Positions 7,264 through 15,055 of a stretch of 37,585 bases of DNA are shown one piece after another. Origin of the DNA: Mangrovicoccus ximenensis (GTDB taxonomy: Bacteria; Pseudomonadota; Alphaproteobacteria; Rhodobacterales; Rhodobacteraceae); NCBI RefSeq assembly GCF_003056725.1, contig NZ_QBKZ01000025.1, forward strand, positions 276,188 to 313,772, read 5' to 3'. The stretch's first letter is position 1. The number at the start of each line of letters is the position of its first letter. The translations under genes and the position numbers were made by a program. Under the pieces are notes generated by a model that worked only from the letters and a program-made list of their open reading frames with translations, did not search any database and had not been told where the DNA came from.

Positions 7264-8292
7264 TCAGCTGCAGACGGCCTGCAGCCTGAGCCAGTCGGCA
7301 TCGCTCATCAGCGGCGCGGGCGTGCCGCCCGGGAAGGGATCGTCCTCGATCATCTCGATCCAGGCATCGCCGCCGGGCAGGGCAGTCCGTCCGAAGGGCT
7401 CCGAGGACAGCTCGGCCTCGGCGAAGCGCTGCAGGACGGGTGCCGGATCGGCTTGGCCGGGCAGCAATCCCGGCGGCAGCTGTCCCAGCGCCAGCGCATC
7501 GGCGGCGCGGCCCATCAGCTCCTGCGGCACCACGCCGGTGGTGAGCATGCGGAAGGTCTGCCACGGCCCGGCCAGCTCCAGGAGCCAGATCATCGGATCT
7601 TCGGAGGTGCCCATCGCCGCCGCCGCGAGCAGGTGGCCCGCCACGGTGTCGGGGCCGTCCTCTTCGGACAGCAACTGGCCGCCGATCGCCAGGATGCCGC
7701 CGGGCAGCACCTTCACGTCGGCGCCGTTCTCCAGCACCCGCAGTTCCCAGGGCGCATCGCCGAACAGCCGCTTCTGCAGCTTGCCGAGCGCGCGCCGGCC
7801 GGGAATGTCGCGGCAGGGGCGGCCGGAATAGGGCTCGAGCGCAATCACCAGGCGGCGGCCGATATCCTGGCGCGTCGCCTCGGGCAGGGCCTGGGCGGTA
7901 TGGGTCACCAGCGCGCCCGGAAGCCACATCACCGCCGCTGCCAGCGCCGCCGCGAAGAGGCACAGGGTCATGAACAGCCGCAGCGCGCCATGGTGCGGGC
8001 GGCTGCGGGCCACGGCGCGGCGCACCGTCTCGATCGCGGCGATCATCTCGGGATCGCTGAGTTCCAGCCGCTCGTCATCCTCCGGTCCCGGCGCATAGAT
8101 CGCGGGATCGTTGCCGGGCGCGACGCGCCGGATCGCGGCAAGCGACCAATGGGTCAGCGCGGCGTCGGTCTGGTCGTTGATCACCAGCGTCGCCTCGCCG
8201 AGCGAGACGAAGACGTCCCTGCGCTGGCTGTCGGGGCTTTCGTGCCAGACCCCGGGGGCCTCGAGCCGCTGGTACTGGGTCAGGGCAGTCAT
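7264..8292 (-). CDS. Membrane-anchored protein with a degenerate M48-like domain
   Basis: This is a 342-residue protein of uncertain function. Residues 1-100 form a soluble N-terminal part with a small beta-rich look (VFVSLGEATLVINDQT). A single membrane segment follows at about 105-128 (LFMTLCLFAAALAAAVMW), and the rest would lie outside the cytoplasm. Within it, VKVLPGGILAIGGQLLSEE followed by AGHLLAAAAMG is laid out like the ALPGG...HExxH region of M48 peptidases, but the zinc-binding HExxH is not there. It is therefore at best a non-catalytic relative. A Cys pair (PCRDIPG, AVCS at the end) might form a disulfide. The ATG at 8292 is preceded by a long intergenic region shared with gst. The M48 comparison is my inference. 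Confidence 0.7.
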   Translation of the reverse strand: MTALTQYQRLEAPGVWHESPDSQRRDVFVSLGEATLVINDQTDAALTHWSLAAIRRVAPGNDPAIYAPGPEDDERLELSDPEMIAAIETVRRAVARSRPHHGALRLFMTLCLFAAALAAAVMWLPGALVTHTAQALPEATRQDIGRRLVIALEPYSGRPCRDIPGRRALGKLQKRLFGDAPWELRVLENGADVKVLPGGILAIGGQLLSEEDGPDTVAGHLLAAAAMGTSEDPMIWLLELAGPWQTFRMLTTGVVPQELMGRAADALALGQLPPGLLPGQADPAPVLQRFAEAELSSEPFGRTALPGGDAWIEMIEDDPFPGGTPAPLMSDADWLRLQAVCS

Positions 8293-8510
8293 GGCCGGTT
8301 CTGCTCGTCCTTGGCTTTTTCCGATGCTTAGCCGATGCCGGGGCGTTCGTCTATCGCCTGCGCACTGCCGCAAACGTGATGGTGCCGCAGGCCGGCGGGG
8401 CGGGTGTGGGCGATTCGTTAACCATGTCCCGGGCAGAAGGAGGGGCGGAACAGGCCGGCGGGCCGATGGCCGCGCGCGCCCGTGCTGCGGGGCGCTCCGT
8501 CGACGCGCTC

Positions 8511-8617
8511 CGGAACGTTGCGTCCCTGCCGGCACGCCTGGCGGCGCACCAACCACACCCGGCCGCACGGCACCACGTTCCGTTCCCTGCGTTTGCCGGG
8601 GGACGCAACGTTTCGGA
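8511..8617. promoter_or_regulatory. Long spaced inverted repeat upstream of the gst-fadJ operon
   Basis: ACGTTGCGTCCC at 8515-8526 recurs as its exact complement at 8600-8611, and similarity extends outward (CGGAACG against CGTTTCGG). Each arm includes the small palindrome AACGTT or a near-match. Its position, 86-180 bases before the GTG of gst, fits a looped operator pair, but no regulator is identified. Confidence 0.4.
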
Positions 8618-8622
8618 CCTTT

Positions 8623-8643
8623 CACGGAAATTTCCCTTCCGTG
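8623..8643. promoter_or_regulatory. Inverted repeat close to the gst start
   Basis: CACGGAA and TTCCGTG are separated by 7 bases. The element lies about 54 bases before the GTG, where a promoter or operator for the operon would be expected. I cannot assign -35 and -10 boxes with confidence. Confidence 0.35.
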
Positions 8644-8696
8644 CCAGCGGCTCCTGCGGCTAGCGTGGCGGCGGAGCATCTGCCCGGGAGGACGCC

Positions 8697-9368
8697 GTGA
8701 CATTGAAACTCTACTGCTTCGGCGAGAGCGGACACAGCTACAAGGCGGCGCTTGCGCTGGAACTGGCGGGGCTGGACTGGGAGCCGGTCTTCGTCGATTT
8801 CTTCGCGGGCGAGACCCGCAGCGCGGCCTACCGGACCGAGGTCAACGAGATGGGCGAGGCGCCGGTGCTGGTCGATGCCTCGGGGCTGCACCTGACCCAG
8901 TCGGGGGTGATCCAGATGGCGGTCAGCGAGCTCAGCGGCAAGTTCGCCGGCGACACGCCCGACGAGGCCCGCGAGATCCTGCGCTGGGTGCTGTGGGACA
9001 ACCACAAGCTCAGCTCGATCGCCGGCATGGCGCGGTTCCAGATGAACTTCCTGCCGGAAGAGAAGCGCGTGCCCGAGGTGATCGGCTTCCTCAAGGGGCG
9101 GCTGGCGGCGGCGCTGGAGGTGCTCGACACGCATCTGGAGGGGCGCGACTGGATCGTCGGCGAGGCGCCGAGCAATGCCGACCTGACCTGCGCGGGCTAT
9201 CTCTACTATCCCGAGGAGTTCGGCTTCGATCGCGCCGCGCATCCGGCGGTCGATGCCTGGCTGTCGCGGCTTTCGGGGCTGCCGGGATGGAAGCATCCCT
9301 ATGAGCTGATGACCCCGGCCCATCCGGCGGTCCGCAGGAAATTCCTGGAAGAAGCGGTGACCGAATGA
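8697..9368 (+). CDS. Glutathione S-transferase family protein
   Basis: This is a 223-residue cytosolic GST. The N-terminal thioredoxin-like domain begins LKLYCFGESGHSYKAALAL, with the Ser of ESGHSYK in the usual catalytic position for bacterial GSTs, and continues to the cis-Pro block GEAPVLVD and the LTQSGVI segment (an equivalent of E-S-xxI). The all-helical C-terminal domain includes WIVGEAPSNADLTCAGYLYY, the N-capping box with Asp. The start is GTG at 8697 with GGGAGGA 6-7 bases upstream. The gene heads a six-gene operon, and its stop overlaps the thiolase ATG (ATGA). In this context it may detoxify or open a glutathione-linked intermediate of the catabolic pathway, which is an inference. 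Confidence 0.9.
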   Translation: MTLKLYCFGESGHSYKAALALELAGLDWEPVFVDFFAGETRSAAYRTEVNEMGEAPVLVDASGLHLTQSGVIQMAVSELSGKFAGDTPDEAREILRWVLWDNHKLSSIAGMARFQMNFLPEEKRVPEVIGFLKGRLAAALEVLDTHLEGRDWIVGEAPSNADLTCAGYLYYPEEFGFDRAAHPAVDAWLSRLSGLPGWKHPYELMTPAHPAVRRKFLEEAVTE

Positions 9369-10576
9369 CCGACGCCTATATCTACGATGCCATCCGCACG
9401 CCCCGCGGGAGGGGGCGCAGGGACGGCGCGCTGCACGAGGTGACCTCGGTGCGGCTCTCGGCGCTGGCGCTGAACGCCATCAAGGCGCGCAACGAGCTGG
9501 AAACCACGGCGGTGGAGGACGTGATCTGGGGCAATGTCACCCAGGTCGGCGAGCAGGGCGGCTGCCTGGCGCGGACCGCCGTCCTCGCCTCGGACTTCGC
9601 CGACCGGGTGCCGGGTCTGTCGATCAACCGCTTCTGCGCCTCGGGCATGGAGGCGGTGAACCTCGCGGCCAACCAGGTGCGCGCGGGCGCGGGCCAGGCC
9701 TATGTCGCGGGCGGGGTGGAGATGATGAGCCGCGTGCCGATGGGGTCGGACGGCGCGGCGGTGGCGGTCGATCCGACGGTTGCCATGGCGCATTACTTCG
9801 TGCCGCAGGGCATCGCGGCCGACCTGATCGCCACCGAATACGGCTTCACCCGCGACGAGGCGGATGCTCTGGCGGTGGAAAGCCAGCGCCGCGCCAAGGC
9901 GGCCTGGGATGCGGGCCGCTTCGACCGCTCGGTGGTGCCGGTGACCGACCGGAACGGGCTGACCATCCTCGACCGCGACGAATACATGCGCCCCGAGACC
10001 GACATGCAGAGCCTCGGCGCGCTGAAGCCGTCCTTCAAGGATATGGGCGAGACCATGCCCGGTTTCGACCAGGTGGCGATCATGCGCTATCCGCATCTGG
10101 AGCGGATCGAGCATGTCCACCATGCCGGGAATTCCTCGGGCATCGTCGACGGCGCCGCGGCGGTGCTGATCGGCTCGAAGGCCTTCGGCGAAGCGCATGG
10201 GCTTAAACCGCGGGCGCGCATCCGCCACACCGCGAAGATCGGCACCGACCCGACGATCATGCTCACGGGGCCGGTTCCCGTGACCGAGAAGGTGCTGGCC
10301 GAGACCGGCATGGCAATCTCGGATTTCGACCTCTTCGAGGTGAACGAGGCCTTCGCCGCCGTGGTGCTGCGGTTCATGCAGGCCTTCGGCGCGGATCCTG
10401 CCAAGGTCAACGTCAATGGTGGCGCGATTGCCATGGGGCATCCCCTGGGCGCGACCGGCGCCATCATCATCGGCACGCTGCTCGACGAGCTGGAGCGGCA
10501 GGACAAGGAAACCGGCCTGGCGACGCTCTGCATCGCCAGCGGCATGGGGGCAGCGACGGTGATCGAGAGGGTCTAG
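9365..10576 (+). CDS. fadA: Acetyl-CoA acyltransferase (beta-oxidation thiolase)
   Basis: This is a thiolase of 403 residues, the normal length. It splits 3-ketoacyl-CoA with CoA into acetyl-CoA and a shortened acyl-CoA. The nucleophilic Cys is Cys91 in [21 protein letters not shown] holds the NEAF motif, [18 protein letters not shown] the catalytic His motif (GHPxGxTG), and CIASGMGAA the second catalytic Cys. The start overlaps the gst stop by 4 bases. With fadJ at the end of the same operon, both subunit types of a beta-oxidation complex are encoded together, interrupted by three small genes. The FadA type is favoured over a biosynthetic PhaA because of this pairing. Confidence 0.93.
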   Translation: MTDAYIYDAIRTPRGRGRRDGALHEVTSVRLSALALNAIKARNELETTAVEDVIWGNVTQVGEQGGCLARTAVLASDFADRVPGLSINRFCASGMEAVNLAANQVRAGAGQAYVAGGVEMMSRVPMGSDGAAVAVDPTVAMAHYFVPQGIAADLIATEYGFTRDEADALAVESQRRAKAAWDAGRFDRSVVPVTDRNGLTILDRDEYMRPETDMQSLGALKPSFKDMGETMPGFDQVAIMRYPHLERIEHVHHAGNSSGIVDGAAAVLIGSKAFGEAHGLKPRARIRHTAKIGTDPTIMLTGPVPVTEKVLAETGMAISDFDLFEVNEAFAAVVLRFMQAFGADPAKVNVNGGAIAMGHPLGATGAIIIGTLLDELERQDKETGLATLCIASGMGAATVIERV

Positions 10577-10579
10577 GGC

Positions 10580-11083
10580 ATGGAGACAGGGGCGGCAGCG
10601 GAGATCGTCACGATCGAGATGGTCCGGAAATACCTGGACCGGCTCTCCGCTGCCGTCATGGCGCGCGATTTCGACACATTCGCCGACATGTACGCGCTGC
10701 CCTTTGTCATCCATTCCCGGCTCCACCGCTATGAACGGGGAACGCGGGAGGAGCTGCGCAGGAGCTTCGACCTCTGGCAGCGCACCATCGAGGTCAATCA
10801 GGTGACGGAGGTGGTGCTGCGGCCGCGGCGGATCGAGACCTTCGGGCATGACATGCTGATTGTCGATTACGATGCCGATCTGCTGAACGGCGCGCAGAAG
10901 ATGCTGCCCACCTTCGGCAATGTCGTGCTTCTGCGCCGCTGCGAGGGAGTCTGGCGGATGGAACAGGCGATGACCGGCACCGAGAATGGCCCCGCCTCGC
11001 TGTTTCTCAGGGTCGATGCAAAGAACCCGCAGCCGCAGGCGGAAAGCTATATCCTGGACGGAAAGCGTCCGAAGAAGACCTGA
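10580..11083 (+). CDS. NTF2/SnoaL-like small protein
   Basis: This is a 167-residue protein with the shape of an NTF2-like (SnoaL/DUF4440-type) cone: a helical start (IEMVRKYLDRLSAAVMARDFDTFADMYALPFVIHS), then alternating strands with VVLRRCEGVWRMEQAMTG as a late strand pair. Such proteins can be isomerases, dehydratases or simple binders, and I see no clear catalytic dyad. It starts 3 bases after the thiolase stop, so it belongs to the operon. The basic C-terminus (GKRPKKT) is unusual for the fold and may be disordered. The function is unknown, but a role on a pathway intermediate is plausible. Confidence 0.75.
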   Translation: METGAAAEIVTIEMVRKYLDRLSAAVMARDFDTFADMYALPFVIHSRLHRYERGTREELRRSFDLWQRTIEVNQVTEVVLRPRRIETFGHDMLIVDYDADLLNGAQKMLPTFGNVVLLRRCEGVWRMEQAMTGTENGPASLFLRVDAKNPQPQAESYILDGKRPKKT

Positions 11084-11091
11084 GGAGAGAC

Positions 11092-11493
11092 ATGGTGATC
11101 GAAGGCGGATGCGCTTGCGGGCAGGTGCGCTACCGCAGCCCGGGGCCGGTGAAATTCGCGCTGCGCTGCGCCTGCCGGTCCTGCCAGAGGGACTCGGGCG
11201 GCGGCCACGGCACCCATGCGGCGCTGCCGCTCGACGGGTTCGAGGTGACCGGCGAAACGGCCGCCTGGACGCGCAGCGGGCGGTCGGGGCTCTCGGTGAC
11301 CAAGGTGTTCTGTCCCGCCTGCGGCTGTCCGCTCTACGGGCTGGCGGAGCGCGCCCCGACGACGGTGATGGCCGCGGCCGGATCGCTCGACGACCCGTCG
11401 CAGATTGCGCCGGGGCTGGTCGTCTATCGCGAGGAGGCCCCGGACTGGGACCTTCTGCCCCCGGAACAGGAGCGCTGCCATGCCGAAGCTTGA
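11092..11493 (+). CDS. GFA (CENP-V/glutathione-dependent formaldehyde-activating-like) zinc protein
   Basis: This is a 133-residue GFA-fold protein. It has GGCACGQVRY near the start (C-x-C), CACRSCQRDSG (C-x-C-x-x-C) at about residue 25 and VFCPACGCPLY (C-x-x-C-x-C) at about residue 66, the usual set of two zinc sites. GFA proteins have been linked to S-hydroxymethylglutathione formation, but most have unknown substrates. GGAGAG lies close before the ATG at 11092, 8 bases after the previous stop. The presence of both a GST and a GFA protein in one operon suggests a glutathione adduct is handled here, which is an inference from context. Its 3' end overlaps the cupin gene by 14 bases. Confidence 0.85.
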   Translation: MVIEGGCACGQVRYRSPGPVKFALRCACRSCQRDSGGGHGTHAALPLDGFEVTGETAAWTRSGRSGLSVTKVFCPACGCPLYGLAERAPTTVMAAAGSLDDPSQIAPGLVVYREEAPDWDLLPPEQERCHAEA

Positions 11494-11959
11494 TCTTTCA
11501 GAGGTGCCGGTGAGGACCGGCTCGATCTACCCCGCGCCCTATGACGCGATGATGGCGGGGCGGTCCTCGCTCCGGCTCGGCCAGGCGGGCGGGCTGACCC
11601 AGTTCGGCGTCAACCTGGTGACGCTGGAGCCGGGGTCGGTGTCCTCGCTGCGCCACTGGCACCTGAACGAGGACGAATTCGTCATGGTCACCGAAGGCGT
11701 TCTGGTGCTGATCGACGAGGCTGGCGAACACCAGATGCGGCCCGGCGACTGCGCCGCCTTTCCCGCCGGCGTGCCGGACGGGCATTGCTTCGCGAACAGG
11801 ACGGGCGAGGCGGCGCGCTTCCTCGTGGTGGGCTCGAGGGCGCCGCGCGAGGTGGCGACCTACAGCGACAAGGACCTGGTGGTCACCGTGGAGGACGGCA
11901 CGGCCACCTTCGCCCGCAAGGACGGGCGCCCCTACGAGCAGGAGGAGAGCGATGGCTGA
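11480..11959 (+). CDS. Cupin-domain protein
   Basis: This is a 159-residue single-cupin protein. Cupin motif 1 is visible as SSLRHWHLNEDEFVMVTEGV, with two His and a Glu for metal binding. Motif 2 appears as MRPGDCAAFPAGVPDGHCFAN with the last His. It probably binds a divalent metal and acts as an isomerase, dioxygenase or sensor of a sugar or acyl intermediate, with the substrate unknown. The ATG at 11480 lies inside the end of the GFA gene (14-base overlap), and the stop overlaps the start of fadJ by 8 bases, so translation is coupled at both ends. The C-terminal tail (DGRPYEQEESDG) is acidic. Confidence 0.85.
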   Translation: MPKLDLSEVPVRTGSIYPAPYDAMMAGRSSLRLGQAGGLTQFGVNLVTLEPGSVSSLRHWHLNEDEFVMVTEGVLVLIDEAGEHQMRPGDCAAFPAGVPDGHCFANRTGEAARFLVVGSRAPREVATYSDKDLVVTVEDGTATFARKDGRPYEQEESDG

Positions 11960-14150
11960 TTTTTCGTATGGCGTGGACGGCGACGGCGTCGCGGTCATCA
12001 CCTGGGACGTGCCGGAAAAGTCGATGAACGTGATGAGCCTCGAGGGGCTCGCGCTCTTCGAGGAGCTGATCGACCGGGCGCTGGCAGACGGGGCGGTGAG
12101 GGGCGTGGTCTTCACTTCCGGCAAGGACAGCTTCGCCGGCGGCATGGATCTCAACATCATCGCGACGATGAAGGCCGCGGCCGGCGACACCCCGGCGAAA
12201 GGGCTCTTCGAGGGCATCTGCGGCATCCACAGGATGATGCGCAAGGTCGAGCTGGCCGGGCGCGATCCGAAGACCCGGAAGGGCGGCAAGCCGATCGCCG
12301 CCGCGCTGACCGGCACCGCGCTGGGGCTGGGGCTGGAGCTGCCGCTTGCCTGCCACCGCATCTTTGCCGCAGACAATCCGAAGGCCAAGATCGGCCTGCC
12401 CGAGATCATGGTCGGCATCTTCCCGGGCGCGGGCGGCACCACGCGGCTCAGCCGCAAGCTCGGCGCGATGGCGGCTTCGCCGGTGCTTTTGGAAGGCAAG
12501 CTCTTCGCGCCCGACAAGGCCAGGGGCGCCGGGCTGGTCGACGAGGTCGTGCCGGCGGGCGAGCTTCTGGCGCGGGCCAAGGCCTGGGTGCTGGAGGCCA
12601 AGGAGGCCGATCTGGTGAAGCCCTGGGATGCGCGCGGCGAGAAGATCCCCGGCGGCACGCCCTATCACCCGGCGGGCTTCATGACCTATGTCGGCGCCTC
12701 GGCGATGGTCAACGGCAAGACCAAGGGCGTCTATCCGGCGGCCAAGGCGCTGCTGTCGGCGGTCTATGAAGGCGCGCAGGTCGATATCGACACCGCGCTT
12801 CGGATCGAGGCGCGCTGGTTCACCAACGTGCTGATGAACCCGTCCTCGGGGGCGATGATCCGCTCGCTCTTCATCAACAAGGAAGCGCTGGAGAAGGGCG
12901 CGCGGCGTCCGGACGTGCCGGATCAGCGCGTGCAGAAGCTCGGCGTCCTCGGCGCGGGCATGATGGGGGCGGGCATCGCCCATGTCTCGGCGCTGGCCGG
13001 GATCGAGGTCGTGCTGGTCGACCAGTCGCAGGAGGCCGCCGAAAGGGGCAAGGCCCATTCCGAGGGCCTGCTGCAGAAGGCCGTCAGCCGCCGCAAGTCG
13101 ACGCCGGAGAAGATGGCCGAGGTGCTGGCGCGGATCACGCCCACCGGCGATTTCGCCGCGCTCGCGGGCTGCGACCTGGTGGTCGAGGCCGTCTTCGAAG
13201 ACCCCGAGGTGAAGGCCGAGGCGACCGCCAAGGCCGAAGCGCATCTGCCCGAAACGGCGGTCTTCGCCACCAATACCTCGACCCTGCCGATCGGCGAATT
13301 GGCGAAGGCCAGCCGCAGGCCGGAGGACTTCATCGGCATCCATTTCTTTTCGCCGGTCGACCGGATGGCGCTGGTGGAGATCATCCGCGGCAAGCAGACC
13401 GGCGACCGCGCCGTGGCCAAGGCGCTGGATTTCGTCCGCCAGATCCGCAAGACGCCGATCGTGGTCAACGACGCGCGCTATTTCTACGCCAACCGCTGCA
13501 TCCTTCCCTATGTCGACGAGGGCGTGCGGATGGTGCGCGAGGGCGTGGTGCCGGCACTGGTGGAGAACGCGGCCAAGCTCGTGGGCATGCCGGTCGGGCC
13601 CCTGCAGCTGATCGACGAGGTGTCGATCGATCTCGGGGCCAAGATCGCGCGGGCGACCAGGGCGGCGATGGGCGCGGCCTATCCGCCGGAGAACACCGAT
13701 GACGTGATCTTCTGGATGGAGGAGCAGGGCCGTCTCGGCCGCAAGGCCAAGGCGGGATTCTACGCCTATGACGGGGAGGGCAGGCGGACCGGGCTCTGGG
13801 ACGGTCTGGCCGCGCGCTTCGACCCGACGGGTCCGCAGCCCGAGCTGGCCGAGATCCAGCACCGCCTGCTGATGATGCAGGCGCTGGAGGCGGTGCGCGC
13901 GCTGGAGGAGGGCGTGCTGATGGACGTGCGCGAAGGCGATGTCGCCTCGATCCTCGGCTGGGGCTTCGCCCCCTGGTCGGGCGGCGTGCTCAGCTGGCTC
14001 GACATGATCGGCGCGGCGAAGGCCGTGGAGATCTGCAACGGGCTCGAGGCCAAGTTCGGCTCCCGCTTCGCCGCGCCCGAGCTCCTGCGGGACCTCGCCG
14101 TGAAGGGCGAGAGCTTCTATTCCCGCTACCGTCCCGCGCAGGCGGCCTGA
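11952..14150 (+). CDS. fadJ: 3-hydroxyacyl-CoA dehydrogenase / enoyl-CoA hydratase, multifunctional alpha subunit
   Basis: This is a 732-residue fatty-acid oxidation complex alpha subunit, which hydrates enoyl-CoA and oxidises 3-hydroxyacyl-CoA with NAD+. The N-terminal crotonase domain (about 1-190) shows FAGGMDLN for the oxyanion hole and GLPEIMVGIFPGAGGTTRL carrying a catalytic Glu. The Rossmann part begins at about residue 328 with KLGVLGAGMMGAGIA (GxGxxG). FIGIHFFSPVDRMALVEII contains the catalytic His. The C-terminal domain contains LGRKAKAGFYAY. It is last in the operon with the thiolase at 9365 and is followed by a strong hairpin. The length and domain order match FadB/FadJ proteins. 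I prefer fadJ because this is the common name in Rhodobacteraceae, but fadB would be equally defensible. Confidence 0.93.
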   Translation: MADFSYGVDGDGVAVITWDVPEKSMNVMSLEGLALFEELIDRALADGAVRGVVFTSGKDSFAGGMDLNIIATMKAAAGDTPAKGLFEGICGIHRMMRKVELAGRDPKTRKGGKPIAAALTGTALGLGLELPLACHRIFAADNPKAKIGLPEIMVGIFPGAGGTTRLSRKLGAMAASPVLLEGKLFAPDKARGAGLVDEVVPAGELLARAKAWVLEAKEADLVKPWDARGEKIPGGTPYHPAGFMTYVGASAMVNGKTKGVYPAAKALLSAVYEGAQVDIDTALRIEARWFTNVLMNPSSGAMIRSLFINKEALEKGARRPDVPDQRVQKLGVLGAGMMGAGIAHVSALAGIEVVLVDQSQEAAERGKAHSEGLLQKAVSRRKSTPEKMAEVLARITPTGDFAALAGCDLVVEAVFEDPEVKAEATAKAEAHLPETAVFATNTSTLPIGELAKASRRPEDFIGIHFFSPVDRMALVEIIRGKQTGDRAVAKALDFVRQIRKTPIVVNDARYFYANRCILPYVDEGVRMVREGVVPALVENAAKLVGMPVGPLQLIDEVSIDLGAKIARATRAAMGAAYPPENTDDVIFWMEEQGRLGRKAKAGFYAYDGEGRRTGLWDGLAARFDPTGPQPELAEIQHRLLMMQALEAVRALEEGVLMDVREGDVASILGWGFAPWSGGVLSWLDMIGAAKAVEICNGLEAKFGSRFAAPELLRDLAVKGESFYSRYRPAQAA

Positions 14151-14170
14151 TCCGGCGCGGGTGAGGGGGC

Positions 14171-14200
14171 CGGGGGGAGAGGGCCTGCCCTCTCCCCCCG
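14171..14200. terminator. Bidirectional terminator hairpin between fadJ and uspA
   Basis: A 13-bp perfect stem (14171-14183 with 14188-14200) around a 4-base loop sits between two convergent genes. There is no U-run, but the G/C stem is very strong. Confidence 0.6.
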
Positions 14201-14205
14201 CCTGG

Positions 14206-15054
14206 TCAGCGGATCAGCAGCACCGGCACATGGCAGCTGCGCACCAGCTCGGAGGTCGTCGAGCCCAAGAGCAGCCCGCGGATCCGCGAATGGCCATAGG
14301 CGCCCATCACCAGCATGTCGGCGCCGCGCGCTTCGATCTCGCGGGCGATCACCTCGTCGGGCGCGCCCGGCAGGATGTCGCCCTCGGCATTGTGGCCCGC
14401 GCCGCGCAGCATGGCGAGCGCGCCGTCGAGGCGGCGGCGGCCCTCGACCGACTCGGTCCCGGCCATGATCACCTGGAAATCGAGCCCGGCGAAGATCGGG
14501 TCGCGCATCGCATGGTCCACCGCCTTCAGCGCGGCGGGCTTGCCGTCGAAGGCGATCATCACCTTCGAGATCGGCTTGAAGGCGCGCGCGGCGACGATGA
14601 TCGGCTTGGTCGAGGAGCGCGCCACCCGCTCGAAATTCGAGCCGAGATGCAGCTTGGCGTAATCCGCCGCCTCGCCGCGCTTGCCGATCAGCACGTAATC
14701 GGCCGTGCCCTCCAGCTCGGCGATGGCCTCGACCAGATCGCCCGAGCGCAGCCGGACCTCGGCTTCGGCGACGCCCGCATGCTCGATCCGGGTCTTGGCA
14801 TCCTCGAGGATCGCCCGGCCGCGCTTCTGCGCGAGCTTGGCCTTGGCGGCGTCCAGCTCGGCCAGCTCCTCGAGCAGCTGGGTGCGGGCGCCGAGGCCGA
14901 TATTGCCCGACAGGTCCTGCTTCACCCCCTGGCGGTGGCCCATCACATGGACGGCCGTGACGCCGCCCTTGATGCGCTCGGCCGCCCAGGCGGCGAGGTC
15001 GCAGACGCTTTCGGAATAGGTGGAGCCGTCCACCAGCGCGATCAGTTTGCTCAT
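14206..15054 (-). CDS. Universal stress protein with two Usp domains
   Basis: This is a 282-residue tandem Usp protein. The first domain (about 1-145) begins with MSKLIALVDGSTYSESVCD and ends in a degenerate site. The second (about 155-282) carries the nucleotide-binding motif G-x2-G-x9-G-S as GAYGHSRIRGLLLGS, followed by the end strand VPVLLIR. It probably binds ATP and is cytoplasmic. It starts one base after the stop of the SulP transporter (TGA-G-ATG), so the two form an operon. This pairing suggests that the Usp protein modulates or senses the transported anion, as tandem or fused SulP/Usp arrangements occur elsewhere (inference). The start at 15054 is supported by this tight spacing. 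Confidence 0.9.
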   Translation of the reverse strand: MSKLIALVDGSTYSESVCDLAAWAAERIKGGVTAVHVMGHRQGVKQDLSGNIGLGARTQLLEELAELDAAKAKLAQKRGRAILEDAKTRIEHAGVAEAEVRLRSGDLVEAIAELEGTADYVLIGKRGEAADYAKLHLGSNFERVARSSTKPIIVAARAFKPISKVMIAFDGKPAALKAVDHAMRDPIFAGLDFQVIMAGTESVEGRRRLDGALAMLRGAGHNAEGDILPGAPDEVIAREIEARGADMLVMGAYGHSRIRGLLLGSTTSELVRSCHVPVLLIR

Positions 15055-15055
15055 C

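Noticed and set aside
11883..13862. 659-codon minus frame opposite fadJ
   Set aside because: No family signal; fadJ has complete crotonase and dehydrogenase motifs.
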